Source: Methanosarcinales archaeon
GTDB lineage: Archaea; Halobacteriota; Methanosarcinia; Methanosarcinales; Methanosarcinaceae
Direction: 5' to 3'
NCBI GenBank assembly: GCA_012329085.1
Contig: JAAXQB010000315.1
Location: forward strand, 1-7,087
DNA length: 7,087 bases
The notes under the pieces are model-generated. The model was not told the origin of the DNA and made no database searches. It worked only from the letters and a program-made list of their open reading frames with translations. The translations under genes and the position numbers were made by a program. Position 1 is the first letter of the stretch. Every line of letters starts with the position of its first letter. Below, one piece after another: positions 1 to 6,422 of this stretch.

Positions 1-558
1 ATAATCCCTATCTGAAAAATATTCTTGTTCTTTAGTTGGATTTAAAGGGTTTAAAGTATTTAAAAATGTTCCTAATTCATTTACTGTAATATCGTATTCA
101 AGATTTCTATTACCATAAATAGAATCTAAAGATTTTATTTTTTCATAAATAGTGTCATTATCTGTTGTAATTTCTTTAATAACTATAGTGTCTTTTATTA
201 GATAAGGAATATCTAACACCACCAAGTCAATAATAGGGTTTGTACCAAAATCAACACCATTTGTAGGAAGGCTTAGTTGAGAAATTAAAGTAGCTTTTAA
301 ATAACCAAAATCAGTATTATTATTTACTCCTAATAAAGATAAAGGTTGTTTGTTAAAATCATTATTATCAACTCTATTTTTTTCAACTTCCACATTGTAA
401 GCAATAATTTCAATAGCTGTATCACCAACGGAGAACTTGTTATTGTTTACTAAATCTATAGCAATATCTTCAAAGTCTTTTTCACAGGCTACTATCCCTA
501 AAAGTAAGATTAGTACGATACCAATATGCTTAATATTGGTCATAATTTTATTTAACAT
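1..558 (-). CDS. DUF4270 family lipoprotein, C-terminus cut off by the window edge
   Basis: An open frame of 186 codons runs to the left edge without a stop. It begins MLNKIMTNIKHIGIVLILLL, a short basic stretch followed by a hydrophobic helix, and then has a lipobox ending IVAC (Cys at about residue 25). This indicates an SPII-processed lipoprotein exported across the inner membrane. The mature part matches what I know of Bacteroidota DUF4270 proteins: an early 'FGYLKATLISQLSLP' segment, then 'DFGTNPIIDLVVLDIPY', then 'YDITVNELGTFL' and 'YFSDRDY'. The family function is unknown. ATG at 558 is chosen because it follows an A/G-rich stretch; the in-frame ATG at 543 would also keep the signal peptide. 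The gene lies 26 bp after the GT5-type gene and is probably co-transcribed with it. Confidence 0.85.
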   Translation of the reverse strand, partial: MLNKIMTNIKHIGIVLILLLGIVACEKDFEDIAIDLVNNNKFSVGDTAIEIIAYNVEVEKNRVDNNDFNKQPLSLLGVNNNTDFGYLKATLISQLSLPTNGVDFGTNPIIDLVVLDIPYLIKDTIVIKEITTDNDTIYEKIKSLDSIYGNRNLEYDITVNELGTFLNTLNPLNPTKEQEYFSDRDY

Positions 559-584
559 AAACAATTTCTTTTTTTAGCTATGAA

Positions 585-1394
585 TTATAATACTTTGGTT
601 AGGTAGAAGTCTGAATAAGCTTCTGTAAAACTTTCTAAAGGTTGGTAGTCTAAAACAGGTGTTTCAAGATTATCAATAAAAGAATTCAAGTCATCATTTA
701 AATTTTCACTTCCTTTTATAACAGCATCTGCATTTTCAATAGCAATTTTCATAAAAGCATCATTACTTTCTTTTTGTAATGAATTTAATTTGTTTTCAGA
801 AATTTTATCAAATTTAATTTTATCAATCAATTTTTTATTACTCAAAACACCATTTGTATTGTTATTAAATGCCGAAACTACAATCTTACTTTCAATAAAT
901 AAAGGATCATTTTTGTAAAATTCTCTTAAATAAAGTGGTAATAAAGAGGCCATCCAACCATGTATATGAATTATATCGGGAGCCCATTTTAATTTTTTTA
1001 CTGTTTCTACAACTCCTTTTGCAAAGAAAATGGCTCTTTCGTCATTATCTTCAAATAGCTTTCCATCTTCGTTAGTAAAAACTGCTTTTCGTTTAAAATA
1101 TTCTTCATTATCAATAAAGTAAACTTGCATTCTTTCTTTAGGAATTGAAGCTACTTTAATAATTAACGGCATATCTACATCATTAATAATGAGGTTCATA
1201 CCTGATAATCTAATTACTTCATGTAATTGATGTCTACGTTCATTTATCACTCCAAATCTCGGCATAAACATTCTTATTTGAGCTCCTTGTTGGTGCATTT
1301 CTTTAGGCACTTCAAATGCCATTTTTGACACTTCTGTTTCAGGTAAATAAGGGGTTAACTCCGACGATATAAAAAGTATTCTTTTGTCTTTCAT
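585..1394 (-). CDS. GT5-type glycogen/starch synthase N-terminal domain protein (half-length)
   Basis: This 269-residue protein matches the N-terminal (GT5, starch synthase catalytic) half of glycogen synthase. It starts with the beta strand RILFISSELTPYLPE, has MFMPRFGVINERRHQLHEV at about 42-60, and PDIIHIHGWMASLLPLYL at 139-156, corresponding to the 'HDW' region of GlgA. Full GlgA is about 470-480 residues. Here the whole C-terminal ADP-glucose-binding Rossmann domain is missing, and the N-terminal K-T-G-G-L motif is replaced by ETEVSKM. The next gene follows at once, so no frameshifted remnant is present. From memory, half-length proteins like this sit beside panC in many Bacteroidota, which argues for a stable family rather than recent decay. 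Database labels of 'glycogen synthase' are probably misleading; the real role is unknown. The gene is divergent from panC. Confidence 0.88.
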   Translation of the reverse strand: MKDKRILFISSELTPYLPETEVSKMAFEVPKEMHQQGAQIRMFMPRFGVINERRHQLHEVIRLSGMNLIINDVDMPLIIKVASIPKERMQVYFIDNEEYFKRKAVFTNEDGKLFEDNDERAIFFAKGVVETVKKLKWAPDIIHIHGWMASLLPLYLREFYKNDPLFIESKIVVSAFNNNTNGVLSNKKLIDKIKFDKISENKLNSLQKESNDAFMKIAIENADAVIKGSENLNDDLNSFIDNLETPVLDYQPLESFTEAYSDFYLTKVL

Positions 1395-1418
1395 TTATCA
1401 ATCTATTTTGAATCGGTG

Positions 1419-1426
1419 CAAAATTA
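1419..1426 (-). promoter_or_regulatory. Candidate -7 promoter box for the GT5-type gene and DUF4270 operon
   Basis: Read on the minus strand, the sequence is TAATTTTG followed by CACCG. It exactly fits the Bacteroidota -7 consensus TAnnTTTG and lies 24 bp before the ATG at 1394. No clear TTG -33 box is found at the usual distance. The surrounding 14 bases are almost identical to those at the panD promoter. Confidence 0.6.
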
Positions 1427-1458
1427 CGAAATTATATGTAATTGTAAGATGTATTTTA

Positions 1459-1466
1459 TAAGTTTG
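1459..1466 (+). promoter_or_regulatory. Candidate -7 promoter box for panC
   Basis: TAAGTTTG exactly matches the Bacteroidota TAnnTTTG consensus, 29 bp before the panC ATG. A TTG occurs 14 bp upstream (1442-1444), which is closer than the usual 17-23 bp spacing, so the -33 element is doubtful. Confidence 0.5.
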
Positions 1467-1495
1467 ACCCTTAATTAACAATTATTAACAGCTCA

Positions 1496-2338
1496 ATGAA
1501 AGTTTTTAAAACTATAAAATCTATTCAAAGTAGTTTTTCAAAAATTGATAAAACTAAAACATTAGGATTTGTGCCAACCATGGGAGCATTGCATGAAGGG
1601 CATTTATCAATTATTAAAAAAGCACAAAAAGAAAATGACAATGTTGTTGTTAGTATTTTTGTAAACCCAACACAATTTGATGAAAAAGAAGATTTAATAA
1701 AGTATCCTCATACGCTTGAAAATGACTTGAAGGTGTTAAAAGAGATATCTTGCGACTTTGTTTTTAACCCAACAGTAGATGAAATTTATAATTCAAATAT
1801 AAAATCTGAACCATTTAATTTTGAAGGTTTAGATAAAGTTATGGAAGGCGCTTTTAGAAATGGTCATTTTAATGGTGTTGGCACCATAGTTAAAAAACTA
1901 TTTGAAATAATAAAACCCAATAATGCCTATTTTGGCGAAAAAGATTATCAACAATTACAAATTATCAAAAAAATGGTAGTTACTAATAAACTTCCTGTAC
2001 AAATTATTCCTTGTAAAATTTTTAGAGAAAAAGATGGTTTAGCAATGAGTTCTAGAAATACACGACTAAATAAAGAGCAAAGAAGTGCTGCTCCATTTAT
2101 TTACAAAACCTTGTTAAAAAGCAAAGAATTATTCCTTGAAAAAGATATAAATTTTATTATAAATTTTGTTAAAAATGAGTTTAAAAACAATCAAATACTT
2201 ACATTAGAGTATTTTGAAATAGCTGATTCAGAAACGCTTACATTTTCAAATTATAAGGTTGATAACAAAAACTTTAGAGCATTTATTGCTACCTTTGCAG
2301 GAGATGTTAGATTAATAGATAATATAGCATTAAATTGA
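1496..2338 (+). CDS. panC: Pantothenate synthetase (pantoate--beta-alanine ligase)
   Basis: PanC joins (R)-pantoate and beta-alanine with ATP, through a pantoyl-adenylate intermediate, to form pantothenate, the precursor of coenzyme A. It is cytoplasmic. The 280 residues match the family length. Visible motifs are VPTMGALHEGHLSII (26-40) with the nucleotide-binding HxGH (His33, His36); VVSIFVNPTQF (51-61) with the pantoate-binding Gln60; RNGHFNGVGTIVKKLF (121-136); AYFGEKDYQQL (144-154); and the KMSKS-like loop GLAMSSRN (181-188). The ATG at 1496 gives the normal N-terminus. The gene heads a plus-strand cluster. panD, which makes the beta-alanine substrate, follows 32 bp later. Confidence 0.97.
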   Translation: MKVFKTIKSIQSSFSKIDKTKTLGFVPTMGALHEGHLSIIKKAQKENDNVVVSIFVNPTQFDEKEDLIKYPHTLENDLKVLKEISCDFVFNPTVDEIYNSNIKSEPFNFEGLDKVMEGAFRNGHFNGVGTIVKKLFEIIKPNNAYFGEKDYQQLQIIKKMVVTNKLPVQIIPCKIFREKDGLAMSSRNTRLNKEQRSAAPFIYKTLLKSKELFLEKDINFIINFVKNEFKNNQILTLEYFEIADSETLTFSNYKVDNKNFRAFIATFAGDVRLIDNIALN

Positions 2339-2339
2339 G

Positions 2340-2347
2340 TAACTTTG
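2340..2347 (+). promoter_or_regulatory. Candidate internal promoter (-7 box) for panD and downstream genes
   Basis: TAACTTTG followed by CACCG starts two bases after the panC stop codon (2336-2338) and fits TAnnTTTG exactly. The panD start is 23 bp further on. No good TTG -33 element is seen upstream in the panC 3' end. It could let panD and the genes behind it be expressed independently of panC. Confidence 0.5.
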
Positions 2348-2357
2348 CACCGTAAAA

Positions 2358-2369
2358 ATGAAGCTATAA
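2358..2369 (+). other. Three-codon mini-ORF in the panD leader
   Basis: ATG AAG CTA TAA (Met-Lys-Leu-stop) ends one base before the panD ATG and lies downstream of the candidate panD -7 box. If translated, it would deliver a terminating ribosome right at the panD start. It may equally be chance in AT-rich sequence. Confidence 0.25.
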
Positions 2370-2370
2370 A

Positions 2371-2721
2371 ATGAATATTGAAGTTGTAAAATCAAAAATA
2401 CACCGTGTAAAAATTACGGGTTCTGATTTGAACTATATTGGTAGTATTACCATTGATGAAGATTTAATGGATGCATCCAATATAATAGAAGGAGAGAAAG
2501 TTCATATTGTAAACATAAACAATGGTGAGCGTTTTATTACTTATGCTATTAAAGGAGAAAGAAAAAGTGGCGATATTGTTTTAAATGGTCCTGCGGCAAG
2601 AAGAGTTGTAAAAGGTGATATTATTATTATTATAAGCTATGCAATGCTTGAGTTTGAAGAAGCCAAAACATTTAAACCATCCATTATTTTCCCGAATGAG
2701 AATGATAATTCTTTGACATAA
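2371..2721 (+). CDS. panD: Aspartate 1-decarboxylase (pyruvoyl enzyme proenzyme)
   Basis: PanD converts L-aspartate to beta-alanine, the co-substrate of PanC. The proenzyme cuts itself between Gly24 and Ser25 to create the pyruvoyl cofactor. Here the cleavage site YIGSITID places Gly24-Ser25 exactly at the E. coli positions. Other residues known from the E. coli enzyme also align by number: Lys9, His11, Arg54, Tyr58 and the NGPAAR loop (Asn72, Gly73, Ala75). The 116-residue length is typical, and the acidic C-terminal tail after residue 100 is variable in the family. The gene lies 32 bp behind panC. It ends in TAA, followed at once by a second in-frame TAA. Confidence 0.97.
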   Translation: MNIEVVKSKIHRVKITGSDLNYIGSITIDEDLMDASNIIEGEKVHIVNINNGERFITYAIKGERKSGDIVLNGPAARRVVKGDIIIIISYAMLEFEEAKTFKPSIIFPNENDNSLT

Positions 2722-2724
2722 TAA

Positions 2725-3696
2725 TTGAAAATTAAATATAAAAAAACAATATTTACAGTACTTCCAATAGCATTGGGAGTATTTTTGATTTGGTTTTCTT
2801 TGTCTAAGCTTAAACCTGAAGATATTGTTGCAATTAAAAACTCTTTTAAAACTGCTAATTATTGGTGGGTAGCACTTTCGTTATTTTTTGGAACTCTTAG
2901 TCATTTATCAAGAGCTTATCGTTGGCAATTTATGTTTGAACCTTTAGGGTATAAACCTAAGTTTGCAAATAGTGTTATGGCAGTTTTGGTTGCTTATTTG
3001 GTAAATTTAATGATTCCAAGAGCTGGTGAATTTGCCAGAGCTACGGCTATCTCAAAATATGAAAAAATTCCTTTTGAAAAAGCTTTTGGAACCATTGTTT
3101 CTGAACGAATTGCCGATGTAATTATGCTATTGGGTATTATGGCCACCGCATTTTTCTTGCAAACAAAGTTACTAACTGCTTATTTGTTTAAAAATGAAAC
3201 TTTAACTTCAAATAACATTTGGTATTTTATTATTGGTTTGGTTGTTTTTGGATTATTGTTCTTTTGGATAATCCAAAAATCAAATAACCCTTTTATTAAA
3301 AAAATTCAAAAATTTATTTATGGATTAATTCAAGGAGTAATTAGTATTTTTAAAATGAAAAAAAAGTGGGCATTTATTTTTCATACTGTATTTATTTGGG
3401 CAATGTATGTTTTAATGTTTTATACCGTAACCTTTGCCCTACCCGAAACTACAAATTTATCTTTTAGTGCCATTATTGTAGGTTTTGTTGTTGGCGGATT
3501 GAGTATGGCATTAACCAATGGTGGTTTAGGAACTTATCCAGTTTTTGTAGCAAGTGCTATCACCTTATATGGTGTAGATCAAAATCCTGCTCTTGCCTTT
3601 GGTTGGATTATGTGGACAGCCCAAACTTTAATGGTGCTATTTTTTGGTGGGATATCATTTTTATTATTACCAATTTACAATCGGAAAAAAGCATAA
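2725..3696 (+). CDS. Polytopic membrane protein, LPG-synthase TM / UPF0104 family, TTG start
   Basis: The protein has 323 residues and about seven or eight hydrophobic segments (about 8-27, 47-65, 82-98, 128-146, 166-184, 216-237, 247-265, 292-316). It belongs to the family that includes the membrane domain of lysylphosphatidylglycerol synthase. The recognisable core is LMIPRAGEFARA (95-106), followed by EKAFGTIVSERIADVIML (118-135), and later GGLSMALTNGGLGTYP (257-272). The cytoplasmic aminoacyl-transfer domain of MprF is absent, so it is probably a lipid-related transporter or flippase-like protein, not a lysyl transferase. The substrate is unknown. TTG at 2725 must be the start: a stop codon (TAA, 2722-2724) sits directly before it, and the next in-frame ATG (Met70) would remove two membrane helices. 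It begins 3 bp after panD, in the same frame. Confidence 0.9.
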   Translation: MKIKYKKTIFTVLPIALGVFLIWFSLSKLKPEDIVAIKNSFKTANYWWVALSLFFGTLSHLSRAYRWQFMFEPLGYKPKFANSVMAVLVAYLVNLMIPRAGEFARATAISKYEKIPFEKAFGTIVSERIADVIMLLGIMATAFFLQTKLLTAYLFKNETLTSNNIWYFIIGLVVFGLLFFWIIQKSNNPFIKKIQKFIYGLIQGVISIFKMKKKWAFIFHTVFIWAMYVLMFYTVTFALPETTNLSFSAIIVGFVVGGLSMALTNGGLGTYPVFVASAITLYGVDQNPALAFGWIMWTAQTLMVLFFGGISFLLLPIYNRKKA

Positions 3697-3699
3697 GCT

Positions 3700-4629
3700 A
3701 TGCTTGACAAAACATTTTATAGTAACGGAAAATTATTGATTACAGCAGAATATTTAGTTCTTGACGGAGCGAAATCTTTGGCTTTACCTACAAAATTTGG
3801 TCAAAATATGGTAGTTGAAAAAATTAGCCAACCCAAATTGATATGGAACAGCTTTAATTATCAAAAAAAACTTTGGTTTAGTTGTACTTTTAATTTACCA
3901 AATTTAGATATTGAAAGTTCAAATCAAGACTTAAAAATTACTAAAACACTTCAAAACATTTTAAAAGAAGCTCAAAAATTAACCTCAATAACTATTGGGG
4001 CATTTTTTTTAAGTAATAAAAACGGATTTTCTATAAAAACTAATTTAACTTTTCCCAATAACTGGGGTTTAGGTACTTCTTCTACTTTAATTAATAACAT
4101 TGCACAGTGGGCAAATATCAATGCTTTTGAATTGCTAAAAAATAGTTTTGGAGGTAGCGGTTATGATATTGCGTGTGCACAAAATAACAAGCCAATTACT
4201 TATCAAATAATAAATAACAAGCCCAAAGTTGAGCCAGTAGTTTTTAACCCTTCCTTTAAATATCAACTCTATTTTGTGTACCTTAACAAAAAACAAAATA
4301 GTAAAGAAGCAATTCTTAATTACCAAAAAAATAAAGATGCTATTTTCGCTTTTGCGGAAGAAGTTTCTCAAATAACAAATGCAGTAACCCATACTAAAAA
4401 AATCACTGATTTTGAAAAATTAATTATTGAGCACGAAAAAATAATAGCTTCCGTTATTAAACAAAAGCCTATTCAGCAAGAATTATTTGCAGGTTATTTT
4501 GGGCAAACCAAAAGTTTAGGCGCTTGGGGCGGCGATTTTATTTTAGCAACTGGAAATAAGGAAACACCTAGCTACTTTAAAAACAAAGGATTTAAAACGG
4601 TAATTCCATATAAAGATATGATTTTGTGA
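3700..4629 (+). CDS. GYDIA family GHMP kinase
   Basis: The 309-residue protein has the layout of the GHMP small-molecule kinases. An N-terminal motif is YSNGKLLITAEYLVLDGAKS (7-26). The ATP-binding loop is FPNNWGLGTSST (118-129). SGYDIA (153-158) gives the Flavobacteriia/Bacteroidota subfamily its name and holds the probable catalytic Asp156. The C-terminal glycine motif is KSLGAWGGDFILA (271-283). The family phosphorylates small alcohols or phosphates; related members act in the mevalonate pathway. A role as mevalonate or phosphomevalonate kinase is an inference from family membership and is not shown by these neighbours. The ATG lies 3 bp after the stop of the membrane protein, so it should be the last gene of the panC-panD operon. 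Confidence 0.9.
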   Translation: MLDKTFYSNGKLLITAEYLVLDGAKSLALPTKFGQNMVVEKISQPKLIWNSFNYQKKLWFSCTFNLPNLDIESSNQDLKITKTLQNILKEAQKLTSITIGAFFLSNKNGFSIKTNLTFPNNWGLGTSSTLINNIAQWANINAFELLKNSFGGSGYDIACAQNNKPITYQIINNKPKVEPVVFNPSFKYQLYFVYLNKKQNSKEAILNYQKNKDAIFAFAEEVSQITNAVTHTKKITDFEKLIIEHEKIIASVIKQKPIQQELFAGYFGQTKSLGAWGGDFILATGNKETPSYFKNKGFKTVIPYKDMIL

Positions 4630-4659
4630 AATTTTAGCAAAACAGAATATTTTTTATGT

Positions 4660-4763
4660 CACAGAGAATCACAAATATTTTAGCAGAATAGCAAAGAAGA
4701 TAAAATAAAAATTAACTCTTAAAACCTTAGCGAAACTTTGCGTTATTTTAGCGTATTTTTGCG
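4660..4763 (+). repeat. Composite intergenic element: phased short motifs in opposite orientations
   Basis: The left half holds four related words (CACAGAG at 4660, CACAAAT at 4670, AGCAGAA at 4682, AGCAAAG at 4690). The right half has four in the reverse sense (TTAGCG at 4727, TTTGCG at 4737, TTAGCG at 4748, TTTGCG at 4758). Spacing in the right half is 10, 11 and 10 bp, close to one DNA turn. Together they form a degenerate large inverted repeat around an A/T spacer. Similar CACAGAG / CGCAAAG words are, from memory, common between genes in Flavobacteriia. The last TTTGCG overlaps the promoter of the next gene. Confidence 0.55.
4754..4761 (+). promoter_or_regulatory. Candidate -7 promoter box for the flavoprotein gene
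   Basis: TATTTTTG fits the Bacteroidota TAnnTTTG consensus exactly and ends 10 bp before the ATG at 4772. A TTTG lies 13 bp upstream (4737-4740), shorter than usual for a -33 box. The 5' leader would be very short, or the message nearly leaderless. The box is built from the last motif of the repeat element. Confidence 0.45.
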
Positions 4764-4771
4764 ATATAAAT

Positions 4772-5980
4772 ATGAAACAAAAAGTAATTATTATCGGTGG
4801 CGGAGCAGCAGGTTTTTTTGCTGCAATTACTATTGCAGAAACCAACCCAAATTTAGAAGTAATTATCCTTGAAAAAGGCAATAAAATATTACAAAAAGTA
4901 AAAATTTCTGGAGGTGGTAGATGTAATGTAACCCATGCTTGTTTTACACCCAAAGAATTGGTTGAATTTTATCCTAGAGGTAAAAAAGAATTATTAGGTC
5001 CGTTTCACCAATTTATGACAGATGATACCATGGAGTGGTTTGAAAATAGAGGTGTGCCATTAAAAATAGAAGAAGACAATCGTGTTTTTCCTGAATCTAA
5101 CGCTTCACAAAGTATTATAGATTGTTTGACCGAAAGCGCAAAAAAAACTGGTGTAATTCTAGAATTAAATCAAAATGTAGAAAGTATCGAAAATAAAGAT
5201 ACTCAGTTTATTATAAAAACAAGTACTCAAGAATTTATTGCCGATAAATTATTAATTGCAAGTGGGAGTAACCCTAAAATTTGGGACTTAATATCCAAAC
5301 TTGGTCATAAAATAGTAAGTCCTGTACCATCATTATTTACATTTAATATTAGTGATAACCGAATTAAAGAAATCCCTGGAGTTGTTGCGCTAAAAGCAAC
5401 AGTTTCTCTTATTGATTCTAAATTGGAAACTAGTGGACCATTATTAATTACACATTGGGGACTTAGCGGACCGGCTGTTTTAAAACTATCGGCTTTTGGA
5501 GCATTATTTTTGGCAGATAAAAACTACCAATATGATGTAAAAGTAAATTGGTTATCAAAGTCTTTTGATACAGTGTTACACAAGTTAAAAATTTTAAAAA
5601 GAGAAAACCCTAAAAAACAAATTATAGTAAAAACTGTTTTTAAAGATATTCCTAAAAGATTGTGGGAAAACTTGGTATTAGCAGCTAAAATTAAGCAAGA
5701 CCAACGCTGGGCTGATGTTTCTAACAAACAATTAGATAGTTTAGCAAACCAACTTACCAACTCTACTTTTAATGCCTATGGAAAAACAACTTTTAAAGAA
5801 GAATTTGTTACTGCTGGAGGTGTTGATTTAAAAGAAATTAATTTTAAACGTTTTGAAAGTAAAATTCATAAAAACCTTTTCTTTGCTGGTGAAGTGCTTA
5901 ATATTGATGCGGTTACTGGTGGTTTTAATTTTCAAAATGCTTGGACAGGTGGTTATATTGTAGGGAAAGCGATTTCATAG
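4772..5980 (+). CDS. BaiN/HI0933 family NAD(P)/FAD-dependent oxidoreductase
   Basis: The 402-residue flavoprotein has an N-terminal dinucleotide-binding fold, VIIIGGGAAGFFAAI (5-19), with the ribose-binding Glu34. The family signature KISGGGRCNVTH follows at 44-55. Further family blocks are NRVFPESNAS (103-112), LLIASGSNPKIWDL in the middle, GPLLITHWGLSGPAVLKLS, and the C-terminal FAD-closing motif TAGGV (347-351) with FFAGEVLNIDAVTGGFNFQN at 370-389. Length and order fit the HI0933-like family (yhiN, baiN). One Clostridium member reduces bile-acid intermediates, but the substrate of most members, including this one, is not known. The gene stands alone with its own promoter. It is convergent with the PIN toxin gene, with a 19-bp gap and no obvious hairpin terminator. 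Confidence 0.92.
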   Translation: MKQKVIIIGGGAAGFFAAITIAETNPNLEVIILEKGNKILQKVKISGGGRCNVTHACFTPKELVEFYPRGKKELLGPFHQFMTDDTMEWFENRGVPLKIEEDNRVFPESNASQSIIDCLTESAKKTGVILELNQNVESIENKDTQFIIKTSTQEFIADKLLIASGSNPKIWDLISKLGHKIVSPVPSLFTFNISDNRIKEIPGVVALKATVSLIDSKLETSGPLLITHWGLSGPAVLKLSAFGALFLADKNYQYDVKVNWLSKSFDTVLHKLKILKRENPKKQIIVKTVFKDIPKRLWENLVLAAKIKQDQRWADVSNKQLDSLANQLTNSTFNAYGKTTFKEEFVTAGGVDLKEINFKRFESKIHKNLFFAGEVLNIDAVTGGFNFQNAWTGGYIVGKAIS

Positions 5981-5999
5981 CAATTATTTGTAGCTGTTG

Positions 6000-6422
6000 T
6001 TAGTCACTGACTTTTCCTCTCAAATAAGTTTCAGGTGTTAAAATTGCCAATTCACTTTTCTTAAAATCTTTGATATTTCTTGTTAAGATGGCTTTAATTT
6101 CTCCATTTTCTATTGCGGAAAAATTTTGCAGAGCGTATTCAAAGTCTTTAAACTCTGAATTTAGTGCATTAAAAACAGCATTTTTATCCATTTTAATTAT
6201 TTCGATTATACTAAGAAGTTGCTTTATTTTTTCAACAACAATATCATGTTTAGCTGTTTTTCTCAATAAATAATAAACATTAGAAACTATTACTGGAGTT
6301 GTAAATCCTATTAATTTATTTTCCTCACATAAATTAAGAACTTCTGTAGCATACTTTGTAAATGGTTTTCTATCAAAAAAGAAGTCAAGTATTACGTCTG
6401 TGTCAATTAAAACTTTGTCCAT
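6000..6422 (-). CDS. PIN-domain (PIN_3) toxin-like ribonuclease, third catalytic Asp replaced
   Basis: The 140-residue protein has the PIN_3 layout. VLIDTDVILDFFF (4-16) has the first catalytic Asp7 and Asp9. The TTPVIVSNVYYLLRK segment (41-55) has Asn48 where other PIN families carry an acid; Asn or Asp both occur here in Bacteroidota, as far as I recall. DFEYALQNFSAIE (93-105) and AILTRNIKDF (111-120) with Asp119 follow. As toxins of type II pairs, such proteins cut RNA. The usual DFEDALQ block is DFEYALQ here: Tyr96 (codon TAC) stands where Asp (GAC) is expected, which may weaken or abolish nuclease activity. It is encoded directly after its antitoxin; the antitoxin stop and toxin start share one base (TAATG), indicating coupled translation. 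Confidence 0.88.
   Translation of the reverse strand: MDKVLIDTDVILDFFFDRKPFTKYATEVLNLCEENKLIGFTTPVIVSNVYYLLRKTAKHDIVVEKIKQLLSIIEIIKMDKNAVFNALNSEFKDFEYALQNFSAIENGEIKAILTRNIKDFKKSELAILTPETYLRGKVSD

Noticed and set aside
585..1394. Reading the GT5 half-protein as a pseudogene
   Set aside because: The frame is clean, the start and promoter are present, the length fits homologues I recall next to panC in other Bacteroidota, and no C-terminal remnant follows.
2725..3696. Calling the membrane protein a lysylphosphatidylglycerol synthase (MprF)
   Set aside because: Only the membrane domain is present; the cytoplasmic lysyl-transfer domain needed for that reaction is missing.
4135..4392. Open frame of 85 codons on the minus strand inside the GHMP kinase gene
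   Set aside because: It lies wholly inside a well-supported gene, has no recognisable domain, and consists of low-complexity hydrophobic residues from the antisense of AT-rich codons.
4669..4953. Open frame of 94 codons on the minus strand over the repeat element and the flavoprotein start
   Set aside because: It overlaps the N-terminus of a clear flavoprotein gene and runs through the intergenic repeat; there are no domain features or supporting promoter.
5524..5760. Open frame of 78 codons on the minus strand inside the flavoprotein gene
   Set aside because: It is antisense to a conserved gene, without motifs of its own.
6002..6012. Palindrome AGTCACTGACT at the 3' end of the PIN gene, followed by TTTT
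   Set aside because: The centre is a single base, so it cannot fold into a hairpin terminator; it is inside coding sequence and probably chance.
6070..6273. Open frame of 67 codons on the plus strand inside the PIN gene
   Set aside because: It is antisense to the PIN coding sequence, whose motifs are clear; no independent support.
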